Source: Draconibacterium orientale (GTDB lineage: Bacteria; Bacteroidota; Bacteroidia; Bacteroidales; JAADGE01). From it: a stretch of 7,655 nt of DNA. The stretch covers positions 1-7,655 of the forward strand of contig DYSM01000135.1 in the NCBI GenBank assembly GCA_020718265.1, in the 5' to 3' direction. A program made the position numbers and the translations under genes. The stretch's first letter is position 1. The number at the start of each line of letters is the position of its first letter. The notes beneath the pieces were generated by a model, which made no database searches, was not told the DNA's origin, and worked only from the letters and a program-made list of their open reading frames with translations. Positions 1 to 5,922 of the stretch are shown one piece after another.

Positions 1-37
1 CTAAATATTTGTAATTCAGCCGGTAAAAAAGTTGCAT
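1..37 (-). CDS. Possible start of a truncated minus-strand gene at the left edge
   Basis: An ATG at 37 (minus strand) opens a frame of 12 codons, MQLFYRLNYKYL, that runs off the window. The main support is a perfect TAnnTTTG box (TAGTTTTG, 77-70) placed to give a leader of roughly 25-30 bases. The gene would point the same way as folC and start about 110 bases after its stop. Nothing about its function can be said. The same bases are also open in plus frame 1 from the edge to a TGA at 46-48, so a convergent gene ending here is a real alternative. Weakly supported. Confidence 0.25.
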   Translation of the reverse strand, partial: MQLFYRLNYKYL

Positions 38-69
38 TAGCGACTTGAATTCAGCCTTTTTTTACGGCA

Positions 70-77
70 CAAAACTA
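70..77 (-). promoter_or_regulatory. Candidate Bacteroidota -7 promoter element
   Basis: The minus strand reads TAGTTTTG, which matches TAnnTTTG at every fixed position. It lies about 33 bases upstream of the ATG at 37. I see no convincing TTG or TTTG -33 element 19-20 bases further upstream, so the call rests on the -7 box alone. Confidence 0.35.
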
Positions 78-118
78 ACAATATATTAGCCGAATTTGTA
101 TTTTTTTTGCTAAAGTTT

Positions 119-159
119 AAGCTATTTTGCCGTTCAGTGTAAGCTGTGTCAAATAGCTT
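119..159 (-). repeat. Inverted repeat across the folC stop codon
   Basis: The arms AAGCTATTT (plus 119-127) and AAATAGCTT (plus 151-159) are perfect 9-base reverse complements separated by 23 bases. On the minus-strand transcript the 5' arm covers the last codons of folC and the stop codon borders or enters the stem. No U-run follows the 3' arm on the folC strand; an A-rich stretch follows instead. It is therefore not a textbook intrinsic terminator, and may be an mRNA 3'-end stem-loop or chance. Confidence 0.4.
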
Positions 160-1438
160 CAGCCACAATGAACGTGCTTCCGCCTATAAAAATGAAATCG
201 TCCGGCTTTGCATTTCGTTTCGCAGCTTCAATGGCTTCTTTGACCGACGGATACGGGTCGCCCTCAAGTTTATGGTCTTCGGCTTTTGCGGTCAGTAAAT
301 TTTCGCCCAAAGCGCGAGGCATGTTTGCCTTTGTGAAATAATATTTTGCATTTCGCGGCAAAAGTCGCAAGATGTGGTCGGCATTCTTATCGTTTACCAT
401 ACCGAATACAAAGTGCAATTTTTTATGCGGAACGGTTTGAATTTGTTTGATAACTTCGTGCAAGCCATGCTCGTTGTGTCCGGTGTCGGCAACGATGAGC
501 GGATTTTTTCCCAGAATTTGCCAACGTCCTTCAAGTCCCGTGTTTCGTTTTACGTTTGCAACGCCGGCGTAAAGTGCTGTGTCCGAAATATCGAAGCCAA
601 CACGCAGTATTTCAACAGCTTGCAAAACTGTAATTATGTTTTTTTTCTGATACAAACCCAAAAGATCGCAAACCAAACCGGCATAACGCATCGTTCCGCC
701 TCGATAAATATTAAATAATTGCTGTGAATAATCTTCCGAAACGAACGAATAATCAGCAGAATACGCGTAATCAGCCAAATAAATCGGCGCATTTTCTTCA
801 TTTGCTTTTTGTGTAAATACGCTGATAGTCTGTTCGTTAGATTCGCCGATGACAACCGGGACATTATTTTTGATGATACCGGCTTTTTCTCGTGCAATTT
901 CCGGAAGCGTATCGCCCAACAAATTTTGGTGGTCGAAACCGATATTTGTGATGATGCTTAACAAAGGTGTGATAATGTTTGTGGAGTCCAATCGCCCGCC
1001 CAAACCGGTTTCAATAACGGCAAAGTCCACCTGATTCTCAGCAAAATATCGAAAAGCCATCGCAACCGTAATTTCAAAAAAAGAGGGTTGAATGCGTTCA
1101 ATTTCAGGGCGAATCCGTTCGGTAAAATTAATAACAGAATCTTCCGAAATCATTTTCCCGTTGATGCGAATGCGCTCTCTAAAATCTTTCAAATGTGGCG
1201 AGGTGTATAACCCGACTTTAAATCCGGCTTCTTGCAAAATTGATGCAATCGTATGAGACACAGAGCCTTTGCCGTTAGTTCCGGCAATGTGAATGCTTCG
1301 AAATTTTCGATGCGGATTGCCCAAATATTCGCACAATGCCCGTGTATTCGTTAAATCTTTTTTGTAAGCAATCGGTCCGACGCGTTGGTACATCGGCAAA
1401 TGTTCATACAAATATTCAAGGGTTTCGGCGTACGTCAT
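149..1438 (-). CDS. folC: Bifunctional dihydrofolate synthase / folylpolyglutamate synthase
   Basis: This Mur-ligase-family ATP-dependent amide ligase of the cytoplasm adds glutamate to dihydropteroate and to reduced folates, the last step of folate synthesis and the step that retains folates in the cell. The 429-residue product has the usual family length. It shows the P-loop GTNGKGS (53-59), the TSPHL segment (79-83), ETGLGGRLDSTN (143-154), GFDHQNLLG (167-175), REKAG (183-187) with the lysine that is carbamylated in the family, GRWQ (304-307), the DTGHN version of the C-terminal DGAHN motif (318-322) and a final GGSTFIVAEA. The ATG at 1438 is preferred because the protein starts in the family register there. 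The frame continues 15 codons upstream to a TTG, but that stretch overlaps the regulator gene. The start lies 4 bases after that gene's stop, so the two are probably co-transcribed and translationally coupled. There is no Shine-Dalgarno sequence. Confidence 0.95.
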   Translation of the reverse strand: MTYAETLEYLYEHLPMYQRVGPIAYKKDLTNTRALCEYLGNPHRKFRSIHIAGTNGKGSVSHTIASILQEAGFKVGLYTSPHLKDFRERIRINGKMISEDSVINFTERIRPEIERIQPSFFEITVAMAFRYFAENQVDFAVIETGLGGRLDSTNIITPLLSIITNIGFDHQNLLGDTLPEIAREKAGIIKNNVPVVIGESNEQTISVFTQKANEENAPIYLADYAYSADYSFVSEDYSQQLFNIYRGGTMRYAGLVCDLLGLYQKKNIITVLQAVEILRVGFDISDTALYAGVANVKRNTGLEGRWQILGKNPLIVADTGHNEHGLHEVIKQIQTVPHKKLHFVFGMVNDKNADHILRLLPRNAKYYFTKANMPRALGENLLTAKAEDHKLEGDPYPSVKEAIEAAKRNAKPDDFIFIGGSTFIVAEAI

Positions 1439-1442
1439 GGTT

Positions 1443-2084
1443 CTATATTTCGCAGATTTTGTGATGAATTGCCCACAGAACAAGGTTTAACGTGTTCGTG
1501 GTGTCTGTTTTCAAAAACAAGTTTGCTTTGTGTTTTTCAATGGTTCGTTCGGAAATAAACAGTTTTTTGGCTATCGTTTGCACAGCCAAGCCCTTGCATA
1601 AAAGTTCAAGAACATCGCGTTCGCGCGCAGACAATTGTATTACGATTTTTGTTCTTTTCGCCTGATTATCAACGCTTGTAGCGAGTTTTACCAAAATATT
1701 TTTTGAAAAATAACTTTTATGTGCCGAAATATTTTTTACAGCTTCGTGAATCTCTTCAATATCAATATCTTTGGACAAATAACCTTTTGCTCCGGCTTTT
1801 AACATTGCCTGAATCGATGCGGTTTGCTCATCGGATGTCATCGCAATAATTTTAAGCTCCGGACGAAGTTTCAGTGCAGCTTCTGTGGTTTCAAAACCAT
1901 TTAAAAACGGCATTTGAATATCCATAAACACAATTTCAGGGCTGATATTCTGTAAGTTATCCAAAAAATGTTCGCCGTTTTCAAATTCCGTTACCTCCGA
2001 AATTGTGTCCAATTCCGACAAAATCAAACGCATCCCTTTTCTGAAAATGGCATGGTCGTCAACGATACTGATTTTGTGTTTCAT
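1443..2084 (-). CDS. NarL/LuxR-family two-component response regulator
   Basis: This is a cytoplasmic DNA-binding regulator of 213 residues, a standard length. The receiver domain (about 3-118) has the acidic pair D9/D10, phospho-acceptor D55 in FMDIQMP, switch T83 and conserved K105, so phosphorylation looks possible. After a short linker comes a LuxR-type helix-turn-helix (about 149-211) with LSARERDVLELLCKG, the recognition helix SERTIEKHKANLFLK and a terminal ILLWAIHH-like helix. No histidine kinase lies in the window, so the partner and targets are unknown. In Bacteroidota such regulators often pair with TPR-containing or 7TM-type kinases encoded elsewhere. It is the first gene of a probable two-gene unit with folC and is divergent from the thioredoxin-like gene. 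The ATG at 2084 starts exactly at the expected first beta strand (KHKISIVDD). Confidence 0.92.
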   Translation of the reverse strand: MKHKISIVDDHAIFRKGMRLILSELDTISEVTEFENGEHFLDNLQNISPEIVFMDIQMPFLNGFETTEAALKLRPELKIIAMTSDEQTASIQAMLKAGAKGYLSKDIDIEEIHEAVKNISAHKSYFSKNILVKLATSVDNQAKRTKIVIQLSARERDVLELLCKGLAVQTIAKKLFISERTIEKHKANLFLKTDTTNTLNLVLWAIHHKICEI

Positions 2085-2100
2085 CTTTAAAAATATCTCG

Positions 2101-2108
2101 CAAATATA
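2101..2108 (-). promoter_or_regulatory. Candidate -7 promoter element for the response regulator
   Basis: The minus strand reads TATATTTG, a full match to TAnnTTTG, 17-24 bases before the ATG at 2084. A transcript starting 5-7 bases downstream would have a leader of only about 10 bases. No clear -33 TTTG is visible, and the region is very AT-rich, so a chance match is possible. Confidence 0.4.
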
Positions 2109-2187
2109 ATAAAATTAGACTGATTATTATCTCGCGTTTTGTAAGCATCGCGTTTTTTCTTTTAAAAAATGTTAAACTTTAAAAGAA

Positions 2188-2219
2188 TTATTTTTTTATA
2201 AAAAAAATCAATATCTTTG
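2188..2219 (+). promoter_or_regulatory. Candidate promoter for the thioredoxin-like gene
   Basis: TATCTTTG at 2212-2219 matches TAnnTTTG perfectly. It sits about 57 bases before the ATG at 2276, which implies a leader of roughly 50 bases. The -33 position (about 2188-2191) has TTAT in a T-rich block rather than TTTG, so only the -7 element is strong. Confidence 0.5.
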
Positions 2220-2275
2220 TATCGAAATATTAAAATAATTCAATATAGGAATACTAACGAAATAGTCTTAATTTT

Positions 2276-2623
2276 ATGACACTCCAAACAAATTTAAATC
2301 ACATCGAATCAGCAGCTCAATTGTCTCAAGTTATTGCAAATGAAGAAAATGTAATGGTATGTTGCGGTCGTATGGGACCAATGTGTATCCCTGTTTACGC
2401 CGAAATGGAAGAACTTGAATCGGAATACAAAAACGTAAAATTCTACGACATGCTGTTCGATTCGCCCGAAGCCGGAATTATTCGCAACGCACCCATGTGC
2501 CGCGGGTTTATGGGTTTGCCTTTCAACGTTTACTACAAAAACGGCGAGATGGTAAAAGCCACAAGCAGCATACAATCGCGCGATAAAATTATCGCGATTC
2601 TTGACGATAAATTCGGTAAATAA
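2276..2623 (+). CDS. Atypical thioredoxin-fold protein with GPMC in place of CGPC
   Basis: This 115-residue cytoplasmic protein has thioredoxin size and layout. The strand ENVMVCC (24-30) is followed by the active-site loop, the helix PVYAEMEELESEY (39-51), the strand NVKFYDM (53-59), a cis-proline loop at GLPF (P82) and the strand NVYYKNGEMV (84-93). Lining up PVYAEMEEL with the usual APVLEEL places C37 at the second Cys of WCGPC, while the first Cys position is G34 and Trp is M33. Other cysteines are C29, C30 and C75, the last just before the cis-proline loop. It is therefore probably not a general insulin-type disulfide reductase; a C30-C37 or C37-C75 disulfide could be the redox centre. 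A thioredoxin-reductase-like gene follows 152 bases later, which suggests a dedicated partner. No Shine-Dalgarno sequence precedes the ATG. The fold is clear; the substrate is unknown. Confidence 0.85.
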   Translation: MTLQTNLNHIESAAQLSQVIANEENVMVCCGRMGPMCIPVYAEMEELESEYKNVKFYDMLFDSPEAGIIRNAPMCRGFMGLPFNVYYKNGEMVKATSSIQSRDKIIAILDDKFGK

Positions 2624-2652
2624 TAAAGTTTCTTGTTCGCATAATTCTTTCT

Positions 2653-2681
2653 GAAAGTCGGCTTACGAGTCGGCTTTCTTT
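2653..2681 (+). terminator. Probable intrinsic terminator after the thioredoxin-like gene
   Basis: GAAAGTCGGC (2653-2662) pairs with GTCGGCTTTC (2669-2678) over 10 base pairs, with two G-U wobbles and a 6-base loop TTACGA. It begins 30 bases after the stop codon. The following T-tract is short and broken (TTTCTTTAG), so termination may be partial, and some transcripts could continue into the reductase gene. Confidence 0.55.
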
Positions 2682-2775
2682 AGTTATGAAAAGTTTACCA
2701 TTTCTTTTAAATTATCAAACAGATTTACACTAATTCAAGTTTGTTTTTTGTTTTCTTAAATCTTAAATCTATTAC

Positions 2776-3708
2776 ATGAATCTTTCTGAAAATCAATACG
2801 ATGTCATCGTTATCGGCGCAGGTCCCGCAGGATTGACTGCCGGAATTTATTTGTCTCGAGCAAAAATCAAAACATTAATCCTGAATTCAGGAATTGCCGG
2901 CGGTCAAATCGTTCTGACTCACAAAGTTGCGAATTATCCGGCATTTGAAGATATTAGCGGTTTTGAGCTTGCGCAACGTATGTTGAAACAAGCCCAATCG
3001 TTTGGATGTAAAGTTCGTAACAATATAAACATTACGCATTTAGATTTAACTTCCGATGTAAAATCCATCGAAATCAACAGTAAAGAAACCTATACGGCAA
3101 AAGCCGTTGTTGTCGCCACCGGCGGACGCGCGCGCGAATTAGGCGCGTCGGGCGAGAAAAAGCTCATCGGACGCGGCATTTCGCATTGCGCAACCTGCGA
3201 CGGCGAATTTTTTACCGATAAAGAAATTATCGTAGTCGGCGGCGGAAATTCTGCCCTCGAAGAAGCAGTTTCTTTGACTCAATTTGCCAAAAAAGTTACG
3301 ATAGTGCATCAATTCGACCATTTTCAGGCGTTTGAGAGTGCAATCAGAGAAGCAAAAGAACATCCGAAAATTGATTTTTTGATGGAATCCGTGATTTCGG
3401 AATTTTTCGGCGATGACGGTCTTACCGGTGTGAAAATCAAGAATTTAAAAACAGGCGAAACGCAAGAACGCACAATTGAAGGTGTATTTGTATTTATTGG
3501 TTACGTGCCGCGTTCGGAATTTTTGAACGGTATTGTTGAAGTTAATAAATGGGGCGAAATTATTACAGATGAGCGACTTGCGACAAATGTTCCGGGTGTT
3601 TTTGCTGCGGGCGATGTGCGTCAAAAGAAAATTCGACAAATTACGACAGCAGTGTCCGACGGAACTATTGCCGGATTGAGTGCAGGAGAATATATTCAAG
3701 GTAAGTAA
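2776..3708 (+). CDS. trxB: Thioredoxin-reductase-like flavoprotein lacking the NADPH arginine motif
   Basis: This FAD disulfide reductase of the low-molecular-weight TrxB type moves electrons from a nicotinamide donor through FAD and a CxxC disulfide to a thioredoxin partner in the cytoplasm. Its 310 residues match the family. It shows the FAD site GAGPAG (14-19), GGQI (42-45), the linker ATGG (114-117), the redox-active C138-A-T-C141 followed by D142, the pyridine-nucleotide motif GGGNSALEEA (155-164) and the FAD-binding AAGD (277-280) with the RQ-TTA segment (287-292). The striking change is at 178-184: HQFDHFQ replaces HRRxxxR, so all three arginines that hold the 2'-phosphate of NADPH are gone. 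NADH as donor is the simplest inference. The closely placed upstream gene encodes an equally unusual thioredoxin, its likely substrate. The 5' gap has a weak CAAGTTTG box (2736-2743), so an own promoter is uncertain. A family member specialised for another disulfide protein cannot be excluded. Confidence 0.9.
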   Translation: MNLSENQYDVIVIGAGPAGLTAGIYLSRAKIKTLILNSGIAGGQIVLTHKVANYPAFEDISGFELAQRMLKQAQSFGCKVRNNINITHLDLTSDVKSIEINSKETYTAKAVVVATGGRARELGASGEKKLIGRGISHCATCDGEFFTDKEIIVVGGGNSALEEAVSLTQFAKKVTIVHQFDHFQAFESAIREAKEHPKIDFLMESVISEFFGDDGLTGVKIKNLKTGETQERTIEGVFVFIGYVPRSEFLNGIVEVNKWGEIITDERLATNVPGVFAAGDVRQKKIRQITTAVSDGTIAGLSAGEYIQGK

Positions 3709-3731
3709 CTTTGTTATTGATAATCAGAAGT

Positions 3732-5849
3732 TTAGAGTGTCGGATTTGTATTTTTAGACAGTCCGACTTCTAAACCTATAACTAAAACATCATCGATAGG
3801 AGGAATCTCATCGCGCCACGAATCATAAACTTGGTTTATTGTTTCAAGTTGTTCGTTCATAGGTTGTTGTGAAGTTCTAAGCAATAAATTTTTGAAATTG
3901 ACAACTTTGAATTTGTCCGCATTTTCGCCGCCGAATTGGTCTTGAAATCCGTCAGAAAACAAGTAAAGTTTATCGCCGGCTTGAAGTTGAAGGGTATGGT
4001 TTGTGAAATTGCGTTCTTTTAATCCGATGCCGATTGGCATTTTATCGCCTTTATATTCAATGAGTTCGGAATTTCGGACAAGATAAAGCGGATTGTGTGC
4101 ACCTGCAAATTGAAGTTCAAGCGTTTCACAATTCATGGCGCAAAACGATATATCGAAACCGTCTTTTTGTTCGTACATGTCGCCGCTTTGCCCGAACGAT
4201 TCTTTTACGCGGCGGCGCAGTTCGTCCAACGCTTGCGCGGCTTGCGTAATTTCGTTTCGCTGAACAACATCGTTGAGCAAAGACAATGCCAACATGCTCA
4301 CGAACGCGCCCGGAACGCCGTGTCCCGTGCAATCCACCGCTGCTACAATGATGTGATTATTAACAACTTTGAACCAATAAAAATCTCCGCTGACCACGTC
4401 GCGCGGGCGATACATGATAAAATTTGAAGCAAAATAATCGTCTAAAATTGTTCGATTGGGGAGTGCTGCATTTTGAATTCTGGCGGCATACGTGATGCTC
4501 GATTTTAGGGAATGGTGCGCGGTTTCGAGTGCTTTCTGTTTTGTAACAATTTCTATATTAGCACTTTGCAATTGTTTTGTTTGAGCCAAAATGCGTTCGC
4601 GTTGGACGAGTAAGGCTTCATTTTGAACTTGAATTTCTTCGTTTTTCTGGCTGATTTCTGCATTTTTTAAGCTTAGCTCGGTGTTGGTCTTTTTTTGAAT
4701 ATTCCTCGAACGTAAAACAATGGAAATAAGCAGTATAAGTGCGATTGCTACAGCAAATGCAATGTTCGTTTGCAAGTTTTTTCGGGTCAAAGAGGCTTCG
4801 TTTTTAGCTTCTTTTTCCTTCAAAAGTGCATTTTCTTTGGCTTGCTTTTCTGTGCCGTATTTGGTTTCCATTTCGGCAATTTGGTCAGTCATTTCCTCCG
4901 AAAACAATGAATCCTCCAAATTCCGTTGTTTTTCTAAATAACGGAGTGCCATCTTGTAATTTTTCAAATCGGCATAGTATTCGTAATATCCTTTGTAAAG
5001 TTCGGCTGTTTTTTCGGGAGAGTTCAGGAGTTTGTCTAATTCTTCTGCATTTCTCAGATAATCAGTGGCTTTCGGAATATTTTTCAGTTTTCTGTATGTT
5101 CGCGAAGTGTTCAAATATACTGTGATGAGCACATAGTCATTATTACGGTTTTCTAAAAATTTAATCGCTGTAAGAAATTGTCCCAGAGCAAGTTCGTATT
5201 TTTTTTGCTTTTCATAAATCATGCCTAAATTGTTTGCCGTAGAACCGATTCCGATGGTGTCTTTCAGTTCTTTACGAATGATGAGCGATTCGTTGTAGTT
5301 TTGAAACGCAAGATTTGTGCTGTCCCAAACATCGTAAATTGCACCGATATTGAGCAAAACTTTTGCTAAAACTGCCTTTTTGTCCGATTTTCTTAAAAGT
5401 ACTTCGGCTTTTTGATAATAGGAGAGTGCAATTTCGTATTTTTTCAAACTCCAGTTTATCAATCCAATGTTGTTGTAAAGTGAAATCAAAGTTTTTGTAT
5501 CATTAGTTTTCTCGATGAATTTCAGAGAGTTCTGATAATTTTCGAGCGACGCGCTGTAATCACCTTTCACGTAGAATGCAATTCCCAACGTTTTGTAACT
5601 GCGCCCGATTCCGCTCGAATCGCTCAATTCTATAGCTAAATCAAGTGCTTTTTGAGCATAAGAAACAGCTGAATCGACCTCTGAATTGTAAAGTTTGAGC
5701 GATAGTTCGTTCAAAAGCCTTACGCGCACCGAGTCGAGACGGGTCGTTTCGATTAAGTTTTTCAAACTGTCTGCTACCGCAACATTTTGTGCAAAAGTAT
5801 TATTTGTTAAACTTAAAATACTTAATATGAGAAAGATATAAAATCGCAT
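3732..5849 (-). CDS. Membrane TPR protein with C-terminal SpoIIE-type PP2C phosphatase
   Basis: This is a predicted envelope-sensing serine/threonine phosphatase of 705 residues. The order is: signal peptide (1-20, hydrophobic core FLILSILSL, likely cleavage after TFA); about five or six tetratricopeptide repeats (about 45-310); a charged helix (about 315-358); one transmembrane segment (about 361-379); a long cytoplasmic coiled coil (about 383-450); and a SpoIIE/PP2C domain (about 455-695). The metal-binding acidic residues are visible as D489 (SGDFYWF), D506 (AVDCTGHGVPGAF), D633 (FSDG) and D686/D687 (IDDV), so it should be active. The TPR part would lie in the periplasm and the phosphatase in the cytoplasm. 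SpoIIE-type enzymes usually dephosphorylate STAS anti-anti-sigma proteins, but no such partner is encoded nearby. The ATG at 5849 is chosen because it places the signal peptide at the N-terminus; an upstream in-frame TTG at 5894 would bury it. The gene ends 23 bases from the convergent reductase gene. Confidence 0.92.
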   Translation of the reverse strand: MRFYIFLILSILSLTNNTFAQNVAVADSLKNLIETTRLDSVRVRLLNELSLKLYNSEVDSAVSYAQKALDLAIELSDSSGIGRSYKTLGIAFYVKGDYSASLENYQNSLKFIEKTNDTKTLISLYNNIGLINWSLKKYEIALSYYQKAEVLLRKSDKKAVLAKVLLNIGAIYDVWDSTNLAFQNYNESLIIRKELKDTIGIGSTANNLGMIYEKQKKYELALGQFLTAIKFLENRNNDYVLITVYLNTSRTYRKLKNIPKATDYLRNAEELDKLLNSPEKTAELYKGYYEYYADLKNYKMALRYLEKQRNLEDSLFSEEMTDQIAEMETKYGTEKQAKENALLKEKEAKNEASLTRKNLQTNIAFAVAIALILLISIVLRSRNIQKKTNTELSLKNAEISQKNEEIQVQNEALLVQRERILAQTKQLQSANIEIVTKQKALETAHHSLKSSITYAARIQNAALPNRTILDDYFASNFIMYRPRDVVSGDFYWFKVVNNHIIVAAVDCTGHGVPGAFVSMLALSLLNDVVQRNEITQAAQALDELRRRVKESFGQSGDMYEQKDGFDISFCAMNCETLELQFAGAHNPLYLVRNSELIEYKGDKMPIGIGLKERNFTNHTLQLQAGDKLYLFSDGFQDQFGGENADKFKVVNFKNLLLRTSQQPMNEQLETINQVYDSWRDEIPPIDDVLVIGLEVGLSKNTNPTL

Positions 5850-5867
5850 TCGAAAAATTTTGGTCTT

Positions 5868-5906
5868 AAAAATTTTGCCCGATGTTTGAATCAATCAGGC
5901 AAAATT
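5868..5906 (-). terminator. Intrinsic terminator after the HMG-CoA reductase gene
   Basis: Read on the minus strand, AATTTTGCCTGAT (5906-5894) pairs with ATCGGGCAAAATT (5883-5871) over 13 base pairs with a single T-G wobble and a 10-base loop. Together with TTT at 5870-5868 the 3' arm ends in a run of T (AAAATTTTT). It starts 16 bases past the reductase stop codon. Its 5' arm also contains the candidate -7 box of the next gene, so both functions cannot be assigned independently. A repressor-binding palindrome is the alternative. Confidence 0.6.
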
Positions 5907-5907
5907 A
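5900..5907 (-). promoter_or_regulatory. Candidate -7 promoter element for the TPR-SpoIIE gene
   Basis: The minus strand reads TAATTTTG, a full TAnnTTTG match, about 50 bases upstream of the ATG at 5849. Transcription would begin near 5894, inside or just before the terminator loop, giving a leader of about 45 bases. The -33 position, about 20 bases upstream, has GTTAAAA rather than TTTG, so support is moderate. Confidence 0.4.
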
Positions 5908-5922
5908 AACTAAAAAATAATT

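Noticed and set aside
1..48. Plus-strand frame open from the edge to TGA at 46-48, as the end of a convergent gene
   Set aside because: Only 15 codons are visible and they match nothing I recognise; the minus-strand reading has a promoter-like box. It cannot be excluded.
374..718. Plus-strand 114-codon open frame inside folC
   Set aside because: It is antisense to conserved folC residues, with no recognisable motif and no promoter of its own.
1439..1483. Fifteen-codon upstream extension of folC from a TTG
   Set aside because: It overlaps the end of the response regulator gene, uses a rare start codon, and the protein from the ATG at 1438 already begins in the usual family register.
2736..2743. 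CAAGTTTG as a promoter box for the reductase gene
   Set aside because: It matches only five of six fixed positions and no -33 element is visible, so it is mentioned in the gene entry only.
3127..3136. Alternating CG run (five CG repeats) in an AT-rich window
   Set aside because: It encodes GGRARE in a conserved part of the reductase, where Arg/Gly/Ala codons explain the local composition. I see no sign of transfer or a regulatory role.
3709..3731. Terminator between the convergent reductase and phosphatase genes
   Set aside because: The 23-base gap contains only a tiny TTAT-TG-ATAA palindrome and no stem with a T-run on either strand.
5850..5894. Upstream TTG start for the TPR-SpoIIE protein
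   Set aside because: It would place 15 charged residues before a clear signal peptide and would lie within the terminator hairpin and candidate transcript start.
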